Below the pieces are notes generated by a model. It saw only the letters and a program-made list of their open reading frames with translations. It had not been told where the DNA came from and ran no database searches. Both the position numbers and the translations under genes were made by a program. Positions 49,982 through 58,383 of a DNA stretch of 64,000 nucleotides are shown piece after piece. Numbering within the stretch: position 1 is the first letter of the stretch; every line of letters begins with the position of its first letter. The stretch comes from Pontibacter harenae (GTDB lineage: Bacteria; Bacteroidota; Bacteroidia; Cytophagales; Hymenobacteraceae), in the NCBI RefSeq assembly GCF_020907245.1, contig NZ_JAJJWH010000001.1, positions 62,001 through 126,000 on the forward strand. Direction: 5' to 3'.

Positions 49982-51008
49982 CAGCGGTCACTTTAGTTTT
50001 GGCTACCTGAGCCACAGGATTTCTGCGCTTCAGCATAGTTGCCATAAAACTAATGACTCCCATCAGAACAACCAAAAGTGTTTGAGAAGTATGTGCTAAC
50101 AGCGCATAGGCCATGCCAGCCTCTTTAGGCACTCCGTACAGCAGCAGCGTTGACTGTACTACCAAGTGGTACACCCCCACCCCACCCTGCACAGGCGCGG
50201 CCATACCTAAGCTTCCGGCAACAAGCACCGAAAGGCCTGCTCGCCAAGTCAGGTCGCTGGTACTAGGCAAGGCATAAAAAACCACTACCGCACAAGCATA
50301 GTACATAAACCACACAAAAATGGTGTGTCCCCAAAAGGAGCCTTGGTTTTTTACCTTGCCTATACTAAAGATGCCTTTTATGACACCCTTCATAAATGCC
50401 ACGGCTTTATTGAAATAGCTATTGCGGTGCAGTCTCTTCAGGAAAACAAGCATAGTAGCAGCCAGCACGACAGCTAGTGCCGCAAGCAGTCCAATCAGCC
50501 AATATAAGGATGTTACTGTTTGCTCTAAGCTGTTGTACCTATCTGTTAACAGACCAAGGAAAAACTCCTGTATTCTGCCAAACTCAACCAGAAAGGTAAG
50601 TCCCAGCACAAACAGCAACATCACCATATCAATAACACGCTCGGCTATAACAGTGCCAAACCCTGTATCAACGGGCAGGCCTTCTGTACGCTTCAGCACA
50701 CTACAGCGGGCTAGCTCTCCCATGCGCGGAAGCACTAGGTTAGCTAAGTAGCCAACCATCATGGCGTTGTAAGTATTTCTGAGAGAGGGATGGTACCCTG
50801 TAGGTTTAATCTGCATTTGCCAGCGGTAGGCGCGGCTAAAATAAGCTGCAGCTCCCATCACTACAGATACTAACACCCATAGCACATCTGCATTCCGAAG
50901 CTCTGCCCACATCTTTTCAAAATCAAGCTCTTTCAGTGCATACCACATCAGCAACGCCGACAGGGCCAAAAGCAAGCTATATTTTAGAAAAGACAGTAGT
51001 TTCTTCAT
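49965..51008 (-). CDS. UPF0104/lysylphosphatidylglycerol-synthase-TM-like membrane protein
   Basis: A 347-residue polytopic protein with about eight TM helices. Motifs AYFSRAYRWQ, YLANLVLPRMGELARC and GLGMAAPVQGGVG (as GSLGMAAPVQGGVGVYH) are typical of the UPF0104/AglD/MprF-TM family, whose members include lipid flippases. Given the rfaE2 overlap (17 bases), a role in envelope lipid or LPS assembly is plausible but not shown. It starts 9 bases after panD. Confidence 0.85.
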   Translation of the reverse strand: MKKLLSFLKYSLLLALSALLMWYALKELDFEKMWAELRNADVLWVLVSVVMGAAAYFSRAYRWQMQIKPTGYHPSLRNTYNAMMVGYLANLVLPRMGELARCSVLKRTEGLPVDTGFGTVIAERVIDMVMLLFVLGLTFLVEFGRIQEFFLGLLTDRYNSLEQTVTSLYWLIGLLAALAVVLAATMLVFLKRLHRNSYFNKAVAFMKGVIKGIFSIGKVKNQGSFWGHTIFVWFMYYACAVVVFYALPSTSDLTWRAGLSVLVAGSLGMAAPVQGGVGVYHLVVQSTLLLYGVPKEAGMAYALLAHTSQTLLVVLMGVISFMATMLKRRNPVAQVAKTKVTADEIHR

Positions 51009-51017
51009 GCACGGCGG

Positions 51018-51365
51018 CTACACCAGTTTATTATGCTGATCAGGGAAAATAAGGGTTGGTTTGTGGTTTTTGGCGTCTTCAAACTTGATGCTGCAGTAAG
51101 AGATAATAATAACAACGTCTCCTACCTGTACTTTGCGGGCAGCAGGGCCATTTAAGCAAACGGTTCCTGTACCGCGCTCTCCTTTTATTACATAAGTTTC
51201 AAACCGCTCACCGTTATTGATGTTAACGATCTGCACCTTCTCATTTTCCACCATATTGGCCGCGTCCATCAGATCTTCGTCAATCGTGATGCTGCCAACG
51301 TAGTGTAATTCCGCCTGTGTTACCTTACAACGGTGAATTTTAGACTTTAAAACCTCGATATACAT
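51018..51365 (-). CDS. panD: Aspartate 1-decarboxylase proenzyme
   Basis: Makes beta-alanine for pantothenate. A 115-residue proenzyme with Tyr22 and the self-cleavage pair Gly24-Ser25 (YVGSITID), where Ser25 becomes the pyruvoyl group; also [14 protein letters not shown] and [12 protein letters not shown]. It lies 53 bases after panC, which uses its product. Confidence 0.96.
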   Translation of the reverse strand: MYIEVLKSKIHRCKVTQAELHYVGSITIDEDLMDAANMVENEKVQIVNINNGERFETYVIKGERGTGTVCLNGPAARKVQVGDVVIIISYCSIKFEDAKNHKPTLIFPDQHNKLV

Positions 51366-51418
51366 GGTTTATTTTATAATTGGGCGCAAAGTTAGATAAT
51401 AAGCAGCACATTAGCTAC

Positions 51419-52315
51419 CTAGGCCACGCCTGTGCCTGCTATACCAAGCGTAACAGTATTGCGCTCGTTTAAATTCATCAGCATGTTATCTATCAGGCGC
51501 ACTGGCCCCACGTTGGCGGCCAGACAGAGCGCCAGTTCCTGCGTTTCGTGCGCATCCTGCACAGGCTGCATGGTGTAGGCATCTGCCACTTCAAAATACT
51601 CCAGCGCCACTTGTTTTATTTCATGTAAATAGCGCTGCACCTCCGCCTTTACAAGAACCACTGGTTGGCCTTGCAGCAATTGCTCCTTCGCCAGTTGCAG
51701 TGCTTTGTACAGATGCGCTGCCTGCTCACGCTCCTCCTGGCTTAACCTTGTATTTCTGGAGGACATGGCCAAACCGCTTGCCTCTCGCACTGTAGGATAG
51801 CAAACCAGTTCCAGGTCGAAACTCAGCGCATCTACCAGTTGCCTGATGATAGCGACCTGTTGTATGTCTTTTTGTCCAAAATAAGCTCTGTGAGGCTGCA
51901 CATAATGGAAAAGCTTGCTTACAATAGTGGCAACACCGCTAAAATGGCCAGGCCGATGCGCCCCTTCCATTACTGTTTCCAGCGCTCCGAAACTAAATTT
52001 TAATTGTGTCTGTTGCTGATATACCTCCTCCACATCGGGCACAAACAGGTAATCGCATGCTACTGCTTGTAGCAGTGCCACGTCCTGCACCTGTGTACGA
52101 GGATACAACTTATAATCATCGGGATTATTGAACTGGGTGGGGTTTACAAATATACTACAGATGGTAATATCATTCTGTTGGGCCGATGCCCTTAGCAGTT
52201 GCAAGTGGCCCTCGTGCAAAGCCCCCATGGTGGGTACAAGGCCGATGGTTTTACCACTGCACCGTAACTCCTGCACCTTGGCTCTGATGGCACTAACCTG
52301 CTCTATAACTTGCAT
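51419..52315 (-). CDS. panC: Pantoate-beta-alanine ligase
   Basis: Joins pantoate and beta-alanine, ATP-dependent, to give pantothenate. The 298 residues include PTMGALHEGHLQLL (the HIGH-like ATP site), FVNPTQF, GAHRPGHFSGVATIV and MSSRN (KMSKS-like loop). It leads the panC-panD-UPF0104-rfaE2-peptidase block. A divergent promoter region separates it from the GT5-like gene. Confidence 0.95.
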   Translation of the reverse strand: MQVIEQVSAIRAKVQELRCSGKTIGLVPTMGALHEGHLQLLRASAQQNDITICSIFVNPTQFNNPDDYKLYPRTQVQDVALLQAVACDYLFVPDVEEVYQQQTQLKFSFGALETVMEGAHRPGHFSGVATIVSKLFHYVQPHRAYFGQKDIQQVAIIRQLVDALSFDLELVCYPTVREASGLAMSSRNTRLSQEEREQAAHLYKALQLAKEQLLQGQPVVLVKAEVQRYLHEIKQVALEYFEVADAYTMQPVQDAHETQELALCLAANVGPVRLIDNMLMNLNERNTVTLGIAGTGVA

Positions 52316-52352
52316 ACAATGTTTGGCTTATTCTGTAATTTGTAAAAGTTGG

Positions 52353-52360
52353 CAAATGTA
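52353..52360 (-). promoter_or_regulatory. -7 box for panC
   Basis: TACATTTG on the minus strand, an exact TAnnTTTG. Predicted leader about 34 bases. The -33 region has no clear TTG. Confidence 0.45.
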
Positions 52361-52377
52361 AGTTGCAGCGCAGAAAA

Positions 52378-52408
52378 TTGAAAATCAGAATAAAAAATGC
52401 TAATTTTG
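52378..52408 (+). promoter_or_regulatory. Promoter of the glycogen-synthase-like gene
   Basis: TTG (52378-52380), 20 bases, TAATTTTG (52401-52408). Predicted leader about 41 bases. It lies back to back with the panC -7 box. Confidence 0.65.
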
Positions 52409-52452
52409 CACGTCCCATACTTTTTGCTTATTAATTTTTAATATAATTATCC

Positions 52453-53265
52453 ATGTCTAAATTGCGAATCTTATACGCTGCCACAGAAATCCTTCCTTTC
52501 CTACAAACCACGAAAGTAGCAGAATTTTTAAACACACTACCACAGGGGATGCAGGAACGCGGAATGGAGATTCGAATCTTTGTTCCTCGGTTCGGGCTTA
52601 TTAACGAGCGTAAGAACCGCTTACATGAGGTTGTACGACTTTCAGGTATAAATATCGCCATCGGAGACGATGAAAAACCGCTTGTAATTAAGGTGGCTTC
52701 CATTCCGAACGCCAAGTTACAAGTATATTTTATAGACAACGAAGACTATTTCCATAGAAAGTCCGTTTTTGTTGATAAGAACAACAAATTCCACCAGGAT
52801 AATGATGAGCGCGCCATCTTCTTTTGCAAGGGCGTGCTAGAAACTGTTAAGAAGCTGGGATGGGCACCAGACATTGTACATTGCAACGACTGGATGACTG
52901 GTTTAATACCAATGTACCTGAAGACGACTTACAAGAAGGACCCGATCTTTAAAGATGCTAAGTCTATGTTTACAGTTTATAACCACAACTGTCAGCAGAA
53001 ATTTGATGGTGATTTAGCTGAAAAAGTAAAAATGCTTGATATCGATGACAGCATGCTGACAAACCTGCAGTCTTCTGATGTTGATAGCTTTATAAAAATC
53101 GGCATGGAATATGCTGATTCAGTAATTAAGACAAACGAAAGCTTCTGCGAAAACATTGATGCTTTATTTACAGATTTTGTAAAGACAAACAGCATTAACA
53201 CGATTAGCGCAGACGATGACCTGTTAGATTCTTACTATAACCTGTATAATGAACTTAGCCGCTAG
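52453..53265 (+). CDS. Isolated N-terminal (GT5) half of a glycogen/starch synthase
   Basis: A 270-residue protein that matches only the N-terminal Rossmann domain of GT5 glycogen synthases: RILYAATEILPFLQTTKVAEFL at the start, IFVPRFG, VYFIDNEDYFHRK, and WAPDIVHCNDWMTGLIPMYLK. The C-terminal nucleotide-sugar-binding domain is missing, and the KxGGL glycine loop is replaced by KVAEFL. Both changes argue against catalysis. The stop is natural and the next gene overlaps by 17 bases, so this is not a window or frameshift artefact. A short stand-alone form beside panC and DUF4270 appears usual in Bacteroidota (recalled). Confidence 0.8.
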   Translation: MSKLRILYAATEILPFLQTTKVAEFLNTLPQGMQERGMEIRIFVPRFGLINERKNRLHEVVRLSGINIAIGDDEKPLVIKVASIPNAKLQVYFIDNEDYFHRKSVFVDKNNKFHQDNDERAIFFCKGVLETVKKLGWAPDIVHCNDWMTGLIPMYLKTTYKKDPIFKDAKSMFTVYNHNCQQKFDGDLAEKVKMLDIDDSMLTNLQSSDVDSFIKIGMEYADSVIKTNESFCENIDALFTDFVKTNSINTISADDDLLDSYYNLYNELSR

Positions 53266-54637
53266 AAGATTTCTTCTATTCTTCTTCTCTATCGCCACCC
53301 TTGCCTCCTGCGAAGACCCTACCGAAATAGGGCTAAACTTGCAGGATGAGAACCAAATTGGGACTAGCTATACCGATACCTTTAGCATAAGCACAGGAAC
53401 TGTTCTGCTAAACGACTCTATTTTGTCGTTCAGGCAGCAACCTGCTCTTATCGGCAGGTATACAGATCCTGTGTTGGGTAGCATTACCACTAATACCTTC
53501 ACCCAACTAGGGTTGAACGGTAGCACGGTTATGTTTGGGTCGTCTGATAATCCTGCTGTAGCCGACTCGTTGGTGTTAACGTTAGACTATAGTACAATTT
53601 ACGGTAACAGGGATAGTGATATTTCTGTAAGCGTGCATAGACTGCAAGAAGGCTTTGACGAAAAAACATCCTATTTCACTAATTCAGCTTTAGCGTATGA
53701 GGAAACTCCGCTAGGGTCTAGCACTTTCCGCCCAAGGCTTATCCCTATCAAGCGTAATAACGTGGAGGTAGATTCGGCTGTCTTAGTAAAAATCAAGCTA
53801 GACCCAGCACTTGCTAATGAACTAGTTTCACTTTCTGGCACCGATCCATTAAGGACGCAGGAAAACTTTAACAACTACTTAAAGGGCTTAGCATTTATTA
53901 CAACCAGCACTACTTCTGGGAGTGTGATTGGTATAAATTTAACATCAACGAATACAAGGCTTAGGCTGCATTATAAAACAGGAACAGAAGTAAAGCATCA
54001 TGATTTCAGATTCGCTACCTCAGGCCTATATTACTTCAACAATGTAGTTCCTGACCGTACGGGCACAGCTGTAGCAGATTTGCAAACCAAAGGCCAGTAC
54101 CTTTCTGCCGAAGAAACAAACGGAGATAGTTACGTACAGGCGAATACACAGCTTCTGACAAAGCTTATGTTCCCTTCTTTAAATAAATTTAAAGAGGAGC
54201 AAGGCAACATTATTGTAAACCGCGCAGAGCTTATCATTCCTGTTAAAGCAGCCTCTACAAATGTATTAGCACCATCGCCACAACTGGTGTTGTATGAAGC
54301 AACCAATGCTAACCGTATAGCTACAAATTCTAGTGGAACACCATTGGCTGTACAATTAAGTGCCGTTGGTGCTGCCAATACAACAAGTTACCCAGCTCCT
54401 GTTGCATACAACAGCGAGAAAAGTGCCTATACAATAAATGTTACTTCGTATGTACAGAACCTCCTGATGGGTCAAAAGCAGAATAATGGCTTATTATTAT
54501 CCCCTGGAGTTTCAGTAGCCGTTTCTGGACAATCTACGCGCCAGATCGTAACAGAGCCGTTCCCTTACAGAGCAGTTATCAGCAATACAGAAGCACAGCC
54601 TGTTAAGCTACGCCTGTACTTTTCAAAACTTCAATAA
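53249..54637 (+). CDS. DUF4270 lipoprotein
   Basis: A 462-residue exported protein with lipobox LASC (Cys21). DUF4270 features: EDPTEIGLNLQ just after the anchor, then TDTFSISTGTVLLNDSI, a YTDPVLGSITTNTFTQ segment and a C-terminal beta-rich part ending AQPVKLRLYFSKLQ. The family is Bacteroidota-specific and of unknown function, probably outer-membrane-linked. The start overlaps the GT5-like gene by 17 bases, and glmS follows after a palindrome. Confidence 0.85.
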   Translation: MNLAARRFLLFFFSIATLASCEDPTEIGLNLQDENQIGTSYTDTFSISTGTVLLNDSILSFRQQPALIGRYTDPVLGSITTNTFTQLGLNGSTVMFGSSDNPAVADSLVLTLDYSTIYGNRDSDISVSVHRLQEGFDEKTSYFTNSALAYEETPLGSSTFRPRLIPIKRNNVEVDSAVLVKIKLDPALANELVSLSGTDPLRTQENFNNYLKGLAFITTSTTSGSVIGINLTSTNTRLRLHYKTGTEVKHHDFRFATSGLYYFNNVVPDRTGTAVADLQTKGQYLSAEETNGDSYVQANTQLLTKLMFPSLNKFKEEQGNIIVNRAELIIPVKAASTNVLAPSPQLVLYEATNANRIATNSSGTPLAVQLSAVGAANTTSYPAPVAYNSEKSAYTINVTSYVQNLLMGQKQNNGLLLSPGVSVAVSGQSTRQIVTEPFPYRAVISNTEAQPVKLRLYFSKLQ

Positions 54638-54656
54638 ACTATTTATTCATAACCTT

Positions 54657-54692
54657 ATGTTAGTAGGTACCCACGTGGGTACCTACTAACAT
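54657..54692. terminator. 36-bp perfect palindrome between DUF4270 and glmS
   Basis: ATGTTAGTAGGTACCCAC and its exact complement with CACGTG at the centre and no spacer. It is 19 bases after the DUF4270 stop and only 14 bases before the glmS ATG. It may end the upstream transcript, act as an operator, or fold in the glmS leader. There is no long T run after it. Confidence 0.6.
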
Positions 54693-54706
54693 TTATTTTC
54701 CGAACT

Positions 54707-56542
54707 ATGTGTGGAATTGTTGCATATGTAGGGCATAGAGAAGCTTGCCCTATTGTTATTAAGGGGCTTAAACGCCTAGAGTACAGAGGTTATGACAGTG
54801 CAGGGGTTGCCCTGATGAATGGCTCTCTGGATGTATACAAAAAGAAGGGCAAGGTAAGTGAGTTAGAGGCATTTATTGCTGACAAAGATACTCACGCCAC
54901 TATAGGTATGGGCCACACTCGTTGGGCAACGCACGGTGAGCCTAACGATGCTAACGCGCACCCTCACTATTCTACTTCGCGCAATATCGCCATTATTCAT
55001 AATGGTATTATAGAGAACTACGCCACGCTTAAGAAACACTTAATCAGCAAGGGCCATACTTTCCAAAGTGAAACTGACTCTGAAGTATTCATCAACCTGA
55101 TTGAAGACATCAGACTTGACAGCAAATGCACGCTTGTAGAAGCCGTACGTTTGGCTTTACATGAGGTAGTTGGTGCTTATGCCATAGTAGTACTTGCCAA
55201 AGATGCACCTAACCAGCTTATAGCAGCACGCAAAGGAAGCCCACTCGTATTGGGTATAGGCCAAGGAGAATATTTCCTGGCTTCTGATGCCACTCCTATT
55301 ATTGAGTACACCAGCGATGTCGTATATCTGAAAGATCATGAAATCGCCATGATTCATGATGGAGAGTTGGAAATACGCTCTAGAGAAGACGTTAAGCAGA
55401 CGCCTTATGTACAGCGACTGGAGATGGCTCTGGAGCAGATTGAAAAAGGCGGTTACGAGCACTTCATGCTGAAAGAAATATACGAGCAGCCACGCTCTAT
55501 TTTAGACAGCATGCGCGGCCGTATGGTAGTAGAAAGCAATCAATTAATAATGAGTGGCCTACGCGAGTTTGAAAATAAGTTCGTTAATGCCGATCGTATC
55601 ATCATTGTTGCATGTGGAACATCATGGCATGCGGGACTGGTAGCGGAGTATCTTATTGAGGACTTGGCACGTGTACCAGTAGAGGTAGAGTATGCCTCTG
55701 AATTCCGTTACCGTAACCCTATTATCAGTGAGAGAGATATTGTTATCGCTATTTCTCAATCTGGTGAAACAGCCGATACATTGGCAGCAATAGAACTGGC
55801 TAAATCTAAAGGTGCTACCATATTTGGTATATGCAACGTAGTTGGCTCTTCTATCGCCAGAGCAACAGATGCAGGTGCTTATACGCATGCTGGTCCTGAA
55901 ATTGGTGTTGCTAGTACTAAAGCCTTTACGGCTCAGGTAACGGTGCTTACGCTTATTGCCATGATAGTTGGAAGTAAGCGCGGCACCCTAGAAACAACCA
56001 AACTTCGCCAGCTTATGGTAGAACTGGAGAATATACCTGCCAAAGTAGAGCAAATTCTGAAGCTTGACGAAGAAATAGAAAAGATCTCTGCGCAGTATAA
56101 AGATGCTACAAACTTTATCTACCTAGGTCGCGGTTATAACTATCCAGTGGCTTTAGAGGGTGCTCTTAAACTGAAGGAAATTTCTTACATACACGCTGAG
56201 GGATATCCTGCGGCGGAAATGAAGCACGGACCTATCGCCCTGATAGACGAGCACATGCCAGTGGTAGTAATTGCTACAAAAGACAGCTCTTATGAAAAAG
56301 TTGTATCAAACTTGCAGGAAGTAAGAGCCCGTAAAGGAAAAGTGATTGCTATTGTTACCGAAGGTGACACAACTATTCCTTCTATGGCTGACCATGTGAT
56401 TGAGGTACCTGAAACAAGCGAGCATTTAGCTCCGCTGCTTTCTGTTATTCCACTACAGTTGCTTTCTTACCACATAGCTGTAATGCGTGGTTGCAACGTA
56501 GACCAACCTCGTAACTTAGCAAAATCAGTTACTGTAGAGTAG
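54707..56542 (+). CDS. glmS: Glucosamine-fructose-6-phosphate aminotransferase (isomerising)
   Basis: Makes glucosamine-6-phosphate from fructose-6-phosphate and glutamine, the entry to peptidoglycan and LPS sugars. 611 residues: glutaminase domain with nucleophile Cys2 (MCGIVAYVG), RWATHG and HNGIIENY; then two SIS domains with ACGTSWHAG, SQSGETADT, SEFRY and the C-terminal PRNLAKSVTVE. Complete. No glmS ribozyme is visible in the leader, which is only about 70 bases to the previous gene and holds a palindrome. A terminator follows. Confidence 0.97.
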   Translation: MCGIVAYVGHREACPIVIKGLKRLEYRGYDSAGVALMNGSLDVYKKKGKVSELEAFIADKDTHATIGMGHTRWATHGEPNDANAHPHYSTSRNIAIIHNGIIENYATLKKHLISKGHTFQSETDSEVFINLIEDIRLDSKCTLVEAVRLALHEVVGAYAIVVLAKDAPNQLIAARKGSPLVLGIGQGEYFLASDATPIIEYTSDVVYLKDHEIAMIHDGELEIRSREDVKQTPYVQRLEMALEQIEKGGYEHFMLKEIYEQPRSILDSMRGRMVVESNQLIMSGLREFENKFVNADRIIIVACGTSWHAGLVAEYLIEDLARVPVEVEYASEFRYRNPIISERDIVIAISQSGETADTLAAIELAKSKGATIFGICNVVGSSIARATDAGAYTHAGPEIGVASTKAFTAQVTVLTLIAMIVGSKRGTLETTKLRQLMVELENIPAKVEQILKLDEEIEKISAQYKDATNFIYLGRGYNYPVALEGALKLKEISYIHAEGYPAAEMKHGPIALIDEHMPVVVIATKDSSYEKVVSNLQEVRARKGKVIAIVTEGDTTIPSMADHVIEVPETSEHLAPLLSVIPLQLLSYHIAVMRGCNVDQPRNLAKSVTVE

Positions 56543-56564
56543 ACTTATACACTCCAATATTAAG

Positions 56565-56593
56565 AAAGGGAAGCTTTATCAGCTTCCCTTTTT
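56565..56593 (+). terminator. Terminator after glmS
   Basis: AAAGGGAAGCT, TTATC loop, AGCTTCCCTTT plus two more T. Confidence 0.88.
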
Positions 56594-56725
56594 CTTTGCC
56601 CTTGTCCCATAATGTTCGGCTTTTAAAGAAGCAAGCGTTACGCATTATCGGAAGCCGCTGGATGAGCTTTTGAAGGAATTCCGACGATAATTTCTTAATT
56701 TTAAGCAACGAACAAATTAAAAACT

Positions 56726-57106
56726 ATGGCACACACTATCATCAACTCCCAAAACGCACCAGCTCCAATAGGACCTTATAGCCAGGCGACCATGGCCAAT
56801 GGTATTTTGTATGCGTCTGGGCAAATAGCGCTCGATCCTGAAAGCGGAGAATTAGTAAATGGAAGCATTGAAGAGGAAACGCACCAGGTAATGAAAAACG
56901 TTAAAGCCATATTAGAGGAAGCAGGTTTAAACTTTAGCAATGTGTTGAAGTGCACCATATTTGTAAAGGACCTGAACAACTTTGGCCGCATCAACGAAAC
57001 TTATGGCAGCTACTTCTCTAGCAATCCGCCTGCGCGCGAAACAGTGGAAGTAAGTCGTTTACCGAAAGATGTAAACGTTGAAATTTCATGTATCGCAGCT
57101 AAATAA
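56726..57106 (+). CDS. ridA: RidA-family enamine/imine deaminase
   Basis: Hydrolyses reactive enamine/imine intermediates such as 2-aminoacrylate. A 126-residue trimer-forming protein with APAPIGPYSQA, YASGQIALDP, KCTIFVKDL and PPARETVEVSRLP containing the conserved arginine; ends VNVEISCIAAK. All core residues are present. It is a single gene between two terminators. Confidence 0.95.
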   Translation: MAHTIINSQNAPAPIGPYSQATMANGILYASGQIALDPESGELVNGSIEEETHQVMKNVKAILEEAGLNFSNVLKCTIFVKDLNNFGRINETYGSYFSSNPPARETVEVSRLPKDVNVEISCIAAK

Positions 57107-57128
57107 GTCATCACAGAAGTAGAATTAG

Positions 57129-57174
57129 AATTACCAAGGCAGTGCTAATTGTACTGCTTTGGTAATTTTGTTTT
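57129..57174. terminator. Bidirectional terminator between ridA and the BrkB gene
   Basis: AATTACCAAGGCAGT (57129-57143) pairs with ACTGCTTTGGTAATT (57153-57167; one G-U), then TTTGTTTTA. Convergent genes lie on both sides. Confidence 0.82.
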
Positions 57175-57178
57175 ATAC

Positions 57179-58198
57179 CTAAATATCCTGCCCTGCGGAT
57201 ATAAAAACATCCTGCGACCCCTCATTCTCCTCCTCTTTAGAGGCATAAATTTCTACTGCATACTTGCCAGGCTCCGCATTTACCGCCGATTTTCCTACTT
57301 CTATCTCTTGCCTCACCACTCGCACGGCATAGTCGGCAGGGTAAATGTTGTAGCCGTATTTTCTAGAGTAGACAAAAGTGAACACGGCCCCAAAAAATAT
57401 GATTTGCGACACCAAAAACACCCAGGTAAGAATAACGATAACCGAGCCAGCAGCTCCGTAAATAGACCCTACACCAGTAGACCCTAAATAATAACCGATA
57501 ATACTCCTGGTAATAGTAAAAAGAAAAGCTGTTACCACGCCGCCAACCCACACATCACGCCATCTTATTTTAGCGTCTGGCAGAAATTTATAAACACAAG
57601 AAAACAGGAAGGTCACGATCAGCATTGTTAGCACGAAATTGGCAAAGTGCAGCACGTATACCACCCATCCAGAAAACCGATCGGTCAGAAAATTACCGAT
57701 CGCGACAAGCAGTGTATTTGATAGCAAGAATATGGTCACCACCGCCGCTATACCTAAAATCATCCCGAAGGAAAGAAATCGGTCTCTGATCAGCTTTAGG
57801 TAACCACGCTTAGGGAGTGGCTTTACACACCATATTTCGTTAAGTGAATCTTGTAAGGATATAAAAACACCTGTGGCTGCTATAAAAAGTGTGATAACAC
57901 CTATCATTGTAGCCAAGTTGAAGTCCGTAAATTCGTTAATACTCTCCACCATCTTCTGTACCTCATACGCATTAGCAGAGCCGATCAACTCCTTTATCTG
58001 GTAGTATATTTCGCCAGAAACAGCCTGTTCGCTAAAGAAGTAACCAGTTGCGTTGATAATGATGATTAGCATAGGAGGCAGTGCAAAAATGCTGTAGTAA
58101 GACAAAGCCGCCCCCTTTTGGAAGGAATTATTATCTACAAATTCTAAAACAGTTTCTTTAAGCAGACACCAGATTTTATTTAAGCGTTTCAGCAGCAT
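57179..58198 (-). CDS. YihY/BrkB-family membrane protein
   Basis: Start ATG 58198 (MLLKRLNKIW, 339 residues); a GTG three codons upstream is less likely. Six TM helices (about 28-50, 90-113, 135-160, 175-197, 210-232, 240-268). KGAALSYYSIFALPPMLI and DSLNEIWCVKP are typical of the family once annotated as ribonuclease BN. The family is now considered transporter-like with no proven substrate. A charged cytoplasmic C-terminal tail follows. Confidence 0.88.
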   Translation of the reverse strand: MLLKRLNKIWCLLKETVLEFVDNNSFQKGAALSYYSIFALPPMLIIIINATGYFFSEQAVSGEIYYQIKELIGSANAYEVQKMVESINEFTDFNLATMIGVITLFIAATGVFISLQDSLNEIWCVKPLPKRGYLKLIRDRFLSFGMILGIAAVVTIFLLSNTLLVAIGNFLTDRFSGWVVYVLHFANFVLTMLIVTFLFSCVYKFLPDAKIRWRDVWVGGVVTAFLFTITRSIIGYYLGSTGVGSIYGAAGSVIVILTWVFLVSQIIFFGAVFTFVYSRKYGYNIYPADYAVRVVRQEIEVGKSAVNAEPGKYAVEIYASKEEENEGSQDVFISAGQDI

Positions 58199-58313
58199 AA
58201 GGCACAAATCTGTTTTTCATCCATACGCAATTAATTGATTATGTTTATGATAAGCTTTTTGATGTAATAAGTCCGTTTAGCTGCTCACTCTTAACTCCGC
58301 CAGCCATAATGGG

Positions 58314-58345
58314 TTGCCACAAGCTCGCAATATTTTGTACCTTTG
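58314..58345 (+). promoter_or_regulatory. gltX promoter
   Basis: TTG (58314-58316), 21 bases, TACCTTTG (58338-58345). Predicted leader about 35 bases before the ATG at 58384. Confidence 0.65.
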
Positions 58346-58383
58346 TGCCTGATTTGAGTAGATCTGTATAGAAATAACCATAC

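Noticed and set aside
54638-54706. Possible glmS ribozyme
   Set aside because: The gap is only 69 bases and lacks the conserved ribozyme core; it contains a simple palindrome instead.
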